DNA of 64,000 bases from Streptomyces sp. NBC_01471. Lineage in GTDB: Bacteria > Actinomycetota > Actinomycetes > Streptomycetales > Streptomycetaceae. Each line of letters opens with the position of its first letter. Position 1 is the stretch's first letter. Location: assembly GCF_041438865.1 (NCBI RefSeq), contig NZ_CP109450.1:6202501-6266500 (forward strand). Direction: 5' to 3'. The position numbers were made by a program, and so were the translations under genes. This document shows, one piece after another, positions 9,801-18,087 of this stretch. Below the pieces are notes generated by a model. That model ran no database searches, had not been told where the DNA came from, and was given only the letters and a program-made list of their open reading frames with translations.

Positions 9801-12800
9801 CACGACGGCACCACCGCTACGTACACCGAGTCGGGCGCCACCTACGACACGCAGAGCGGCCGGATTCTCACAGCGACCGACATCACCGGCACGGTCACTG
9901 CCACGGAATCAACCGCTCCGGTGCGTACCAACCGTACTGATGGCCACACCACTACGACGGCGTATACGCCGGCCAGCGGCTTCCCGACGGAAATCACCGT
10001 GACCGGGCCGCCTGCCACACCGGGCAACGCCGCCACAGCGCAGTCGTCGACGACCACCTACGACACCCTGCGCGGTTCGCCTCTCACCGTTCTTGACACG
10101 AATCGCAAACGAACGGACACGACGTACGACTCCCTCGGACGCCGGCTCAGGATCTGGCTGCCCGACCGGTCCAAGGCAAACAGCGACATCCCGAACTACG
10201 AGTTCGTCTACGGCATCTCCGACAAGAACGCCGTATCCGTTGCCACGAAGACTCTCAAGAGCGACAGCGCACAACAGACCTCTTACACGCTCTATGACGG
10301 GTCCCTGCGTCCCCGGCAGGTGCAAGCTCCTGGACCTGGTGGCGGACGGCTGGTCAGTGACACTTTCTACGACGAGCGTGGGCTGACGGCCAAGACCTTC
10401 GCCCCGTACTACAACACCCAGGCACCGGCAGCGGCCCTCCTGAAGCTCGACGACGCGCTCGCCGTCGAGACCCAGGAGTGGAACACCTACGACGGCCTCG
10501 GCCGTGCCACCAGATCACAGGAAGTGGCCGGCAACAGTGATGGCGGCAAGGTGCTCGCCACCACCAGCACCACCTACGGCGGCGACCGCACGACCGTCAC
10601 CCCGCCGCAAGGGGCCACTCCCACCACAACCGTGACCGACGCACGGGGCAGAACCACCGATCTGCTCCAGTACCACGCCACCAACCCCGCGGGTGTGGCA
10701 GATACGACCCACTACGCATACACACCCACGGGCAAACTGGCGAAGGTCACCGATCCGGCGGGCAACGAGTGGACGTACACGTACGACCAGCGCGGTAACC
10801 AGATCACAGCCCACGACCCGGACAAGGGCGTCACGAGCTCGCATTACGACGACCGTGACCAGATCGTCTCGGTAAGTGACGATCGGGTGTCCGCGAACGG
10901 CGATCCCCATCAGACCATCACGCATCTCTACGACGGTCTGGGCAGGGAGACCGAGACCCACGACGGGAGCGCGACAGGGCCCGTTCTGACCAAGCACACG
11001 TGGGATCCCGCAGGAGCCAAGGGGCAGCTCGCCTCCACGACCCGGTACGTCGGAGGAGCGGGCGGAGACGCCTACACCACCACGTACAACATCTACGACA
11101 CGCTCTATCGACCGAACCGGGTGACCACGACCATTCCCTCCGTCAAGGGGGAAGAGGCTCTGGCCGGGGCGTACCAGAACAACATCAAGTACAACGCCAA
11201 CGGCACAGTTCAGTCCACGGGCTATCCCGCGGCAGGTTCTCTCGCCGCGGACGCCCTCACGCCGGCCTATGACGACGTGCTGCGGCCCACGACCCTGTCC
11301 GGCAGCGGCGGGACCGGCTACATCAGCGGTACCACCTACAGCTACACGGGTAAGCCTCTGCAGTTCACCTATCAGAGCGGTGGCAAGAAGACCCAGGCGA
11401 CCAATACCTACCAATGGGGCACCCAGCGTCTGGAAAATGCACGTGTCGACCGGGAGGACGTTCCCGGCACCGACAAGTCCTCCACCTACGGATACGACGA
11501 CGCAGGCAATGTCCAGTCCATCAGCGACGTATCTCGTGACGGTACCGACAATCAGTGCTTCCAGTACGACTACCTCAACCGTCTGACCGAGGCCTGGGCC
11601 CAGAGCACAAGGACCTGCGGAGCCCCCGGTGGATCCGTTCTGGGCGGACCGGCACCGTACTGGCAGTCGTACACCTACGACCTCACCGGCAACCGTAAAA
11701 CCGAGACGCTCCACGACCAGAGCGGTGACCCTTCCAAGGACACCCACCGCACTTACTCGTACCCCGATGCGAAATCCCCGCAGCCTCACACCCTGAGCGG
11801 AATCACAGCCGGCGGACCGGAAGGTGCCGCTACCACGGACTACACCTACGACCCCACCGGCAACACCGCTTCCCGCACCGAAGGTGCGACCAAGCAGAGC
11901 ATGACCTGGGACGCCGAAGGGCACCTCGCGAAAGTCGTCCAGAAAGATGGCAGCGGAACAAAGACGCTCGGGTCCTACGTCTACGACGCAGACGGAAACC
12001 GCCTGATCGCACGCACCCCCACCGGCACCACCCTCTATCTCGGTGCCACAGAACTCACCCTTGCCGTGGGCGCGACGAAGGCCAAGGCCACTCGCTACTA
12101 CGACCTCGGCGGTGGTAACCAGGCGGTTCGCACCGACGACAACAAACTCACCTTCCTCATCGGGGACCATCACGGCACCTCCGAACTCGCCATCGGTGCA
12201 GCCGACCTGTCCATGCGTCAGCGTCGCTCCACCCCCTTCGGCTCGGCCCGCGGAGCCCAGCCTGCCGGCTGGCCTGGAACGAAGGGCATTGTCGGAGGTA
12301 CGAAGGACGCAGACACCGGCCTGACCCACCTCGGGGCCCGTGAATATGACCCCACCACTGGACGCTTCATCAGCGTCGACCCCCTGCTCGATCCCAGCGA
12401 CCCGCAGTCTCTCAACGGATACAGCTATTCCCATAACACCCCTGTATCCAATAGTGACCCCACCGGCCTGAGTGACCCGGGCGGAACTGTCTGCGGCATC
12501 ACCTTCCCTTGCCAGGTAGGAGATAGATGGGCGAATGGCAAGGGACCTGTAAAAGACAACTCGACACCTGTCGCGACGCCCATTACGCGCCCTGGGGACT
12601 GGGAAAATGAGGGATCAAATGCGGCGGACTTCGACCATGACGGCTATATAAATGTTTACCCGCTGGTGAAGGTGCGTGCCACCTGGAAACCGAATGTCGC
12701 GAAAGCATTCATCGCAATTTTCTACGACCGGATGGAAAGTCTGTGTCACGGGCTGGGGGGCCTTGATTGCGAGGTTGAACACCCTGACGAATATGCGATT

Positions 12801-13748
12801 TCGGTGAATGCGGCCTTCGCATGCCAAGCCACCAGGTGCCCCGATAGCAAGACAATGTTCAGCAAAGTAATCAAGGCCGGCATGAAGGAGGTGTTTGCGT
12901 TCGGGCCAGGAGAGGGGAGAATCGAGGGCGGAAAAGGGAAGCGAGCCGGCAGAGCGAAATTTGGATGTGGGCAGTGCTTCTTGGCCGACACTCGTGTCCT
13001 CATGGCCGACGGGGAAAAGAAGAAAATTGAAGACGTCAAGGTTGGGGATGAGGTAGAAGCCACCGATCCTGAAACGGGTAAATCCGGTCACCGGAAGGTG
13101 ACCCGCCTCATCGTCACTAATGACGACAAACGCTTCAACACTCTTTCCATCGCTACAAAAAGCGGTACGGAAAAGATCACCGCCACCTATGAGCATCCCT
13201 TCTGGTCCCCCTCTGAAGGGCGCTGGACCGGGACGGCCAAGCTGAAGCGGGGTATGACCCTGCTGACGGACGACGGCAGCAGAGTCACGGTCACGGCCAA
13301 CCACCCCTTCGTCAAGCACGCGAGGACCTATAACCTTACGGTCGAGGGGCTCCATACGTACTATGTACTCGCTGGTCAGACGCCGGTACTCGTTCACAAC
13401 AGCGGAGGCCACACCCCAGATGACGGGATGGTCACTGTAGGCCGTTGGATGTCTGCGGCAGAACATCAGGCGATGGCGGAGACAGGAATGGTTCAGCGTG
13501 GCGGGGGTGGTTTCACCTACGTCGTGTACCCGGCAAGCCGAGACGCATACATATCGGCACGCCCGGGATCCGTGTACGCAGAATTCGATGTGCCGAAATC
13601 TTCGCTAATTCCCGGCGGCAGGCCGGGGGACTTTAAGATGTCAGATTCTGACACCATCTTTGCTCGCCTGTCACAGAAGAAGGGGAACCCTGTTCCTCAA
13701 CTTCCCGAGGCGAAGAACATCAAGCTGGGAGGATGGGGATGTCCCTAG
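6840..13748 (+). CDS. Exported Rhs/YD-repeat polymorphic toxin with HINT and TreTu-like toxin domains
   Basis: About 2,300 residues. ATG 6840 has GGAG six bases upstream and leads directly into an Arg-rich n-region and hydrophobic core (IGVSLAAALIGTLLQGAV), a Sec signal. YD repeats (for example YTYDQRGNQI and YDYLNRL) fill residues of about 1,000-1,800. The Rhs core ends with LGAREYDPTTGRFISVDPL at about 1,830-1,850. A HINT autoprocessing domain runs from CFLADTRVLMADG (Cys at about 2,046) to TPVLVHNS (about 2,188). The last ~114 residues contain GRWMS, GFTYVVYP and YAEFDVP. These match the R-S/T-E order of ADP-ribosyltransferases and resemble the TreTu family, which modifies elongation factor Tu. 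The region after the core is visibly AT-richer than the YD part, which fits replacement of the toxic tip by transfer. Confidence 0.9.
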   Translation: MPARTRTRMRRRIGVSLAAALIGTLLQGAVTPAAEADDMPKVPASEKALSGHGVKMKPRPTKGTPRTPEQAPKRAWPKATSTVVTLHPKTRPTAAQATGTPVSLSAPVGVKSAKTSGTPLAGAATVRVLDHGAAQRAGVDGMLFSLARKAGATGDAVGLTVDYSAFAQAYGGAYADRVKLVKLPACAATTPKKKACTNSTPVPAVNNQNTHVLTARSVSTNDPSGVSLFAVAAGTSSDHGDYGASSLSPSAAWDTSLNTGDFSWSYDLPSPAVPGDFTPAVKLSYSSNAVDGRTSNTNNQSSWAGDGFSLWSGSIERSYKQCADDGVKNADGKKPGDLCWAYDNATLSFNGHSGELIPTGTDTFKIKGDDGTKVQRLYGSSTDVRDNGARKDEYWVVTTPDGSRYYFGYNKLPGWSAGDETTDSTWTVPVYGNNTDEPCHASSFADSWCQQAWRWNLDYAVDARGNAITYYYDKETNYYARNLKAADETVYDRGGSLDRIEYGLTSSTVYSKKPLARVDFDSAERCVPETGVTCEASTIGDKSFYWYDTPWDLNCKSGADCTKSVSPSFWSRKRLAGVTTQVLKPDSTGYSDIDSWDFEHGWGMADTDYQLELKSIQHTGKSAASSITLPKVTFTYDQRANRLDVPGDDTSPFIKERLSTVVDESGGQLDVTYSTAACDADHLPVPESNTSRCYPVYYTKPGAEDPTRQWFNKYVVDAVTQTDRTQSSPDMVTRYSYLDGAAWHYDDDDGLTKEKYKTWSSWRGYGHVRVQTGGQDPVGMKSQADHYFLRGMDGDKDSLSSSTTKSVTVPDDNGGTITDHASAAGFEYKTEQYSGPGGKVLTKSVNTPWHFETAKRVRDWGTTTANLTGTLHTWSWTSLDNGAGSKWRKTYVSYSHEKTAGRITQAHDAGDSSIASDDTCTRTTYVDNTKQWILNLPTRVEVVTKACTDTPDRSKDVVSDVRTAYDGQAYGAAPTKGDATHVAILKSHDGTTATYTESGATYDTQSGRILTATDITGTVTATESTAPVRTNRTDGHTTTTAYTPASGFPTEITVTGPPATPGNAATAQSSTTTYDTLRGSPLTVLDTNRKRTDTTYDSLGRRLRIWLPDRSKANSDIPNYEFVYGISDKNAVSVATKTLKSDSAQQTSYTLYDGSLRPRQVQAPGPGGGRLVSDTFYDERGLTAKTFAPYYNTQAPAAALLKLDDALAVETQEWNTYDGLGRATRSQEVAGNSDGGKVLATTSTTYGGDRTTVTPPQGATPTTTVTDARGRTTDLLQYHATNPAGVADTTHYAYTPTGKLAKVTDPAGNEWTYTYDQRGNQITAHDPDKGVTSSHYDDRDQIVSVSDDRVSANGDPHQTITHLYDGLGRETETHDGSATGPVLTKHTWDPAGAKGQLASTTRYVGGAGGDAYTTTYNIYDTLYRPNRVTTTIPSVKGEEALAGAYQNNIKYNANGTVQSTGYPAAGSLAADALTPAYDDVLRPTTLSGSGGTGYISGTTYSYTGKPLQFTYQSGGKKTQATNTYQWGTQRLENARVDREDVPGTDKSSTYGYDDAGNVQSISDVSRDGTDNQCFQYDYLNRLTEAWAQSTRTCGAPGGSVLGGPAPYWQSYTYDLTGNRKTETLHDQSGDPSKDTHRTYSYPDAKSPQPHTLSGITAGGPEGAATTDYTYDPTGNTASRTEGATKQSMTWDAEGHLAKVVQKDGSGTKTLGSYVYDADGNRLIARTPTGTTLYLGATELTLAVGATKAKATRYYDLGGGNQAVRTDDNKLTFLIGDHHGTSELAIGAADLSMRQRRSTPFGSARGAQPAGWPGTKGIVGGTKDADTGLTHLGAREYDPTTGRFISVDPLLDPSDPQSLNGYSYSHNTPVSNSDPTGLSDPGGTVCGITFPCQVGDRWANGKGPVKDNSTPVATPITRPGDWENEGSNAADFDHDGYINVYPLVKVRATWKPNVAKAFIAIFYDRMESLCHGLGGLDCEVEHPDEYAISVNAAFACQATRCPDSKTMFSKVIKAGMKEVFAFGPGEGRIEGGKGKRAGRAKFGCGQCFLADTRVLMADGEKKKIEDVKVGDEVEATDPETGKSGHRKVTRLIVTNDDKRFNTLSIATKSGTEKITATYEHPFWSPSEGRWTGTAKLKRGMTLLTDDGSRVTVTANHPFVKHARTYNLTVEGLHTYYVLAGQTPVLVHNSGGHTPDDGMVTVGRWMSAAEHQAMAETGMVQRGGGGFTYVVYPASRDAYISARPGSVYAEFDVPKSSLIPGGRPGDFKMSDSDTIFARLSQKKGNPVPQLPEAKNIKLGGWGCP

Positions 13749-14053
13749 GTAGTGCGTTGCTGGACCGGGCTCAGGAATGGATCCGGCAGGAAATCTGCAA
13801 GGCGGAAGCCCTGAGGGATATTTCAGAGATTGAAACATCCCTAAATGGGGGTGAACTGGCGTCGGTGAGCTGGATCCTTGATGGCGGTAACTTCATGGCC
13901 CAGGTTGTGCTGTGGGATACCGGGGAATTCGAGGAAGATCTAGTGAACGCGGAGACGGGTCAAGTTCGGACGCGGAGCGGCCGCCTGGCGTCGCCAGGCG
14001 ATCTTGAATCCTGCCTTGCGACTTCCCGTGATTGGGTTCTCCAGGACCTTTGA
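13739..14053 (+). CDS. Immunity protein, probably TriTu-like
   Basis: A 104-residue acidic, signal-less protein starting MSLGSALLDRAQEWIRQEI. ATG 13739 has GGGAGG six bases upstream; an in-frame ATG at 13733 lies too close to that site. The gene overlaps the 3' end of the toxin gene by 10 nt, so translation is probably coupled. Features include SVSWILDGGNFMAQVVLWDT and a C-terminal LESCLATSRDWVL helix. Position, size and cytoplasmic character fit a cognate immunity protein for the toxin tip. The resemblance to the TriTu family (partner of TreTu toxins) is from memory of the family pattern and needs a profile search. Confidence 0.75.
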   Translation: MSLGSALLDRAQEWIRQEICKAEALRDISEIETSLNGGELASVSWILDGGNFMAQVVLWDTGEFEEDLVNAETGQVRTRSGRLASPGDLESCLATSRDWVLQDL

Positions 14054-14085
14054 GGATTCGCCAGGAAGTGTGCGTTCGCAAATAT

Positions 14086-14118
14086 GAAGCCCCGCCAGGC
14101 AGTGCCGGGCGGGGCTTC
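14086..14118 (+). terminator. Terminator of the Rhs-immunity locus
   Basis: GAAGCCCCGCC pairs perfectly with GGCGGGGCTTC (11 bp), and the inner GGC/GCC can pair too. It lies between the immunity stop and the convergent integrase gene. Confidence 0.75.
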
Positions 14119-14128
14119 AGCGTGCCGT

Positions 14129-14150
14129 GACGGCAGTAGTTGACGGCAAC
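14129..14150 (+). repeat. Attachment-site-like repeat, left end of the AICE remnant
   Basis: GACGGCAGTAG, TT, then GACGGCAAC. Near copies occur at 18088-18108 (one substitution, and C in place of TT) and more distantly at 18967-18988. All are in the same orientation. It lies immediately next to the integrase stop codon, where AICE attachment sites usually lie. Confidence 0.45.
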
Positions 14151-14151
14151 G

Positions 14152-15459
14152 TCAGCGGACGGGGGCTGCGCAGAGCGGCGGTTCCTTGCCGTCGTCAGGC
14201 CGGTTTCCGGTGTCGGCGGGAGCGCGGAGGGCGAGTCCGAGGAGGTCGATGGCGTCGCGCTGGAGGCGGAGTCGGACGTGGGCGTAGACGGTGGCGGTGA
14301 CGCCGATGTGAGCGTGCCCCAACAGCTCCTTGATCACAACGAGTTCCACTCCCTGTTCCAGGAGGAGGGTGGCCGTCGAGTGGCGGAGGTCGTGGAAGCG
14401 GATGCGGCGGAGCCCGGCCTGTCGGAGCAGGATGTTGAAGTGCCGGGTGAGGGTGGACCCTTCGATCGGGGCGCCGTCGGGGCGGGTGAAGACGTAGCCG
14501 CTGTTCTCCCAGCCCGTCCCCACCGCCTCACGTTCCTGGAGTTGCCGGTCGCGGTGCTCTTCGAGGGAGCGCCGGCATGGCGTCGGCAGGACAATGCGCC
14601 GCTCCGAGCTCTTGGTCTTGGTCGGGAGGGCGGTCAGGCCGCCGGAGGAGGTGCGCTGGAGAGTACGTCTGATGCTGGCGGTTCCGCCGGCCAGGTCGAG
14701 ATCTTCCCAGCGCAGGCCGAGGAGTTCGCCCTTGCGGAGCCCGGTATGCAGGGCGAGCTCGAACAGCGGCTGCAACCGGTGACCGCTCGTCGCGGCCAAG
14801 AACGTACGCGCTTCGTCGGCGGTGAGGGGTTCGAAGCGGCGGGGCCGGGGTGTGCCGGTGCGGACGTTGCGGGCGACGTTGCGCGGGATCTCCTCCTCGC
14901 GTACGGCGTGCTCCAGGGCGGACTTGAGAACGGAATGCACGTAGGCCAAGGTCAGCGGTGAGAGCCGCCTTGCGCAGCACTTTCCGGCAGCGCAGCACAG
15001 GGGCTCATCGCGGGCGGTGTCTAGGCCGCGCGCGCAGCATTGGCAGGTGGTGCGGAGCTGGTTGAGCCAGGTGCGGACGTCCTTGGCGGTGAGCTTGGCG
15101 AGCTTCTTCCGTCCGAGGCCGGGGATGAGGTAGAGCCGGGTGACGGCGGTGTAGCGGGTGTGGGTGTTCTCGCGGAGTTGGTGGACGGCGACAGCGTCGA
15201 GCCAGTACGTCAGGTACGCGGCCAGGCTGCCCTGCGCGGAGGGCGCGGGGATGCCGCGGTTGCTGGCGGCGATCTTCTCGGTGAGCTTGGCGAGGGCGTC
15301 TTTGCGGGTGGCGCCATAGACGCGGATGCGCTTGCGGGTGTTGCCGGGGGCGAGGACGTATCCGGCGGCTTCCCAGCGGCTGTCCTTGCGCTGGTAGACG
15401 GTTCCGTCGCCGTTGGCACGGACGCGGCGAGAGGCTGGGGTGTCGCGGGATGTGGTCAT
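14152..15459 (-). CDS. Tyrosine recombinase / integrase (AICE type)
   Basis: 435 residues. An N-terminal arm-binding region contains the KRIRVYGATRKDALAKL segment. A core-binding domain covers about 80-200 and includes an unusual Cys-rich insert (CQCCARG, CCAAGKCCARR). The catalytic domain has RKGELLGLRW (catalytic Arg), HDLRHS (H-x-x-R), GHAHIGVTATVYAH (His/Tyr). The full catalytic set is visible, so the enzyme may be active. It catalyses site-specific integration and excision of the element. Its ATG overlaps the stop of the excisionase gene by one base (TGATG), as in pSAM2-type elements with a rep-xis-int order. It is convergent with the toxin immunity gene. Confidence 0.95.
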   Translation of the reverse strand: MTTSRDTPASRRVRANGDGTVYQRKDSRWEAAGYVLAPGNTRKRIRVYGATRKDALAKLTEKIAASNRGIPAPSAQGSLAAYLTYWLDAVAVHQLRENTHTRYTAVTRLYLIPGLGRKKLAKLTAKDVRTWLNQLRTTCQCCARGLDTARDEPLCCAAGKCCARRLSPLTLAYVHSVLKSALEHAVREEEIPRNVARNVRTGTPRPRRFEPLTADEARTFLAATSGHRLQPLFELALHTGLRKGELLGLRWEDLDLAGGTASIRRTLQRTSSGGLTALPTKTKSSERRIVLPTPCRRSLEEHRDRQLQEREAVGTGWENSGYVFTRPDGAPIEGSTLTRHFNILLRQAGLRRIRFHDLRHSTATLLLEQGVELVVIKELLGHAHIGVTATVYAHVRLRLQRDAIDLLGLALRAPADTGNRPDDGKEPPLCAAPVR

Positions 15460-15683
15460 CAGGCGGAGTCCTGTTCGAGGCGGGTGTGGATGAAGTCGGT
15501 GAGGGCGTGGGTGGGAATGCGGCGGGCGCGGCCGAGGGTGATCGAGGCGAGTTGCCCGGTGCGGAGCAGGTCGTAGACGGCGGAGCGGCCGAGCTGGAGG
15601 CGGCCCATGACCTGGGGCACCGTGAGCAGATCCAGCGCCGGTGCCGCCTCCGCGTGGAGGCCAGCGAGCGGGGGCGAGGTCAT
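15459..15683 (-). CDS. Excisionase / MerR-like helix-turn-helix DNA-binding protein
   Basis: A 74-residue protein. The core LLTVPQVMGRLQLGRSAVYD plus LASITLGRARRIPTHALTDF is the winged-helix excisionase pattern (HTH_17). Xis proteins bend DNA at the attachment site and steer the integrase toward excision. The start codon overlaps the rep stop (TGATG) and the stop overlaps the int start, so the three genes form a tightly coupled minus-strand unit. Confidence 0.88.
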   Translation of the reverse strand: MTSPPLAGLHAEAAPALDLLTVPQVMGRLQLGRSAVYDLLRTGQLASITLGRARRIPTHALTDFIHTRLEQDSA

Positions 15684-16755
15684 CAACAGCCCCCTTCGGC
15701 CGCGAACTGCCGTTCCAGTTCCTTGCGGTGCCATATGTGGGCTGCGAGGAGTGCGCCGCCGGGGCTGTAGCCCGAGCCGAGGTAGTCCCAGCGACCGACG
15801 ACGAGCGTGGTCGTCGGGTCGAGGTCGGGCAGGCCGGCGTGGACGCGGGCCTGTTCGGTGCGCCAGGAGCGGCGGGTTTCGCGCAGCGCGCCCAGGGTGG
15901 TGGAGTAGCTGCGGGACTTGGTGGAGAAGTGGCCCCGGAAGCCGAGCATGTGCGCCCACTTCCGGAGCTTGATGTGGGCGAACTCCGGCAACCTGCCCAG
16001 CTCCAAGCAGGTGCGGATCATCTGCCGGATGTGCCGGGCGACGGGGAGCCGGGTCAGCGGGCGGGCCTGTCCGGTCCCGTCGCACGCGGTGCACGGGAGC
16101 GGCGTTCCGTGGGGCAGGAGGGTGGCGCCGCGTCCCTGGCAGGGGCGGCAGAACAGGGCCCGGTCGAGGGTGCCGGAGGCGTCGGCGGACTTGGTGGCGT
16201 ACTTGGCCACGTAGGCGGCCACCGCCTGGTCGGTGAGTTCGCTGTCGGTGCCGAAGGCGGCGATCTCGCGTACGTCGAACTGCTGGCCCCAGGAGAGTTC
16301 GCGTTCCCCGATCGCGTCCGAGGTGACCGAGATGCGGGCGCGTGGTGCGGCGGAGCGGATGGCGTCGGTGAGTACGGAGGCGGTGGCGTAGGACGTTGGG
16401 GGCTGGGTGTTGCCGTCCGGGCCGTCGAGGCGGATCACGGCGTGGAAGTGGACCAGGCCGCGCTTCTGGTACTCGGCGACCTTGGCGAAGGACACCCGAA
16501 ACACTGCGCGGGCGGCCATCTGCGTTATGCCGAGCCGGGTGGCGAGCTCCCGCCGCAGGTAGATCGCGAAGCGGGCCCACAAGGCTCCGGCGTGGGCGTT
16601 GACGGTGGTGGTCTGTCCGGTCAGGCGGACGGGTTCGGCGCAGCCGCCGAGGCGTTCGATCTGCTGCTGCGCGCGGTCGAAGTCGGGTGATTGACCAGGT
16701 GGAGCAGGTCCCGTACGGCGGGGCTTGCCACGTGGCGCAGGTCCAGGGTGACCAT
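15683..16755 (-). pseudogene. AICE replication initiator (RepSA-like), frameshifted and internally deleted
   Basis: The C-terminal half is well preserved: NAHAGALWARFAIYLRREL, then VAEYQKRGLVHFHAVIRLDG (the HUH-like His-x-His segment), YVAKYATK, and two CxxC-type pairs (FCRPCQG, CTACDG). The N-terminus is damaged twice. The start MVTLDLRHVASPAVRDLLH is out of frame with the next segment DFDRAQQQIERLGGC. At 16684-16689 the sequence reads CACCCGAC where an intact frame needs one more base after CAC CC. Then RLTGQTTTV joins directly to NAHAGALW. Intact relatives carry more than 100 residues between these points, including a Cys-rich segment. The frame stays open from 16840 downward, so gene finders may call it intact; I read it as inactive. 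Confidence 0.75.
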
Positions 16756-16905
16756 TCGGGTCGTATCCCTTCTGTTCGGGTGGGTGGCCCCGAGCAGCAA
16801 CCAGCCGAACTGGAAGGCGTGTTGGTGCTGCTCGGGGCATGGCGAACCAGGCCCAGGGGCGGGCGTGGGTTCAGCGAGGGAGATGCGGCCGGTGGGGGCC
16901 GGTGC

Positions 16906-16995
16906 TCAGAGCTGGGCGAGTGCGGTGGTGGCCACCGGCAGGGCGATGCCCATGCGTGTGCCCAGGTGGGCGGTGATCGGTGTTCTGTGTGCCAC
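16906..16995 (-). pseudogene. Possible tail of a transfer/membrane gene of the AICE
   Basis: The frame ending at 16906 reads ITAHLGTRMGIALPVATTAL, then AQL and stop. It is a short hydrophobic C-terminus upstream of rep, where AICEs carry spread or transfer genes. Upstream of about 16980 it runs into the opposing XRE remnant, which suggests a deletion junction there. The family is not certain. Confidence 0.25.
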
Positions 16996-17607
16996 CGCCC
17001 TCCAGGCGGCCAAGGCCCTGGGAGAAGATGTGCACGCACTCTGGCCGGCGCTCCGCCAGGCCCGCCCCGCCCGCGCCATCAGCCCCGAACTGGTCGCGCT
17101 CTACCAGCAGCGGGCCGACATCCCGTCTCGACGTTCACCGACCTCTTGACCCAGGCCCGGGAACGGATCGACATCCTCGTCTACGCGGCCATCTTCCTCC
17201 ACGAGGCATACCCACGGCTGAACGAACTCCTCAGCGAACGCGCCGCCGAAGGCTGCACCGTCCGCATCGCGATCGGGGACCCCGACAGCAACAACGTCCA
17301 AGCCCGCGGCCAGGAGGAGCGGTTCGGCCACGGCATCGAATCCCGCTGCCGCCTCGCACTCATGCACTACAAGCCGCTCGCCGACACCCCCGGCATCGAA
17401 GTCCGCACCCACGCAACCACGCTCTACAACTCCCTCTACCGGGCCGACGACCAGCAACTCGTCAACGCACACGTCTGGGGTGTCAACGCCTACGCCGCCC
17501 CTGTATGGCACCTTCGCCGACACCAAGAGAGCGGCATGTTCGACACCTACGCCGACAGCTTCGACGCCGTGTGGACGACAGCAACCCCCGTACAACAGGA
17601 AGGCTGA
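16980..17607 (+). pseudogene. XRE-type regulator with PLD-like C-terminus, truncated and frameshifted
   Basis: The surviving part begins ALQAAKALGEDVHALWPALR, the end of an N-terminal helix-turn-helix region. It continues through ARAISPELVALYQQRADIP, then after a one-base shift VSTFTDLLTQARERIDILVY. The rest (FLHEAYPRLNELL, HATTLYNSLYRADDQQLVN, HVWGVNAYAAPVWHLRR) is collinear with a family common beside NUDIX genes in Streptomyces AICEs. The break is at 17123-17125 (ATC CC GTC). The DNA-binding N-terminus is missing, probably removed by the same deletion that cut the transfer region. It stops three bases before the NUDIX start, so the two were one operon. Confidence 0.7.
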
Positions 17608-17609
17608 CC

Positions 17610-18080
17610 GTGGCCCGCACCGAGTACTACGACGACCCGAGCGCGCCCAAGCCGAACAGCATGGTCGTCGCCGCTTCCGCCGTCGTCACCGACGACCACG
17701 GGCGCATCTTCCTCCAGCGCCGTCGCGACAACGACCTCTGGGCACTGCCCGGAGGCGGCATGGACCTCACCGACTCGCTGCCAGGCACGGCCGTCCGCGA
17801 GGTCAAGGAAGAAACCGGCCTCGACGTCGAGATCACCGGCCTGGTCGGCACCTACACCGACCCGAAACACATCATCGCCTACACCGACGGCGAGGTCCGG
17901 CGACAGTTCAACGTCTGCTTCACCGCCCGCATCACCGGCGGCCGGCTGGAGATCTCCGACGAGTCCACCGAACTCCGGTATGTACCGCCGGACGAGATCG
18001 AGCAGTTGCCGATGCACCACACCCAACGACTCAGGCTCCAGCACTTCCTGGAACAGCGCGAGAAGCCGTACCTGGGCTGA
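17610..18080 (+). CDS. NUDIX hydrolase (AICE-borne)
   Basis: 156 residues with a GTG start preceded by AGGAAGG. The NUDIX box is GGMDLTDSLPGTAVREVKEE followed by TGL. Compared with G-x5-E-x7-REUxEExGU, the first Glu is Asp, while the catalytic REVKEE helix is intact. NUDIX enzymes hydrolyse nucleoside-diphosphate-linked substrates. pSAM2-like elements carry such a gene next to their regulators, where it is thought to influence element maintenance. The substrate cannot be told from sequence. It is the last gene before the right-hand repeat. Confidence 0.88.
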   Translation: MARTEYYDDPSAPKPNSMVVAASAVVTDDHGRIFLQRRRDNDLWALPGGGMDLTDSLPGTAVREVKEETGLDVEITGLVGTYTDPKHIIAYTDGEVRRQFNVCFTARITGGRLEISDESTELRYVPPDEIEQLPMHHTQRLRLQHFLEQREKPYLG

Positions 18081-18087
18081 ACCGCCT

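Noticed and set aside
10515..12434. Minus-strand 639-codon frame inside the Rhs gene
   Set aside because: It is Gly/Val-rich antisense without any domain; the YD repeats on the other strand explain the sequence.
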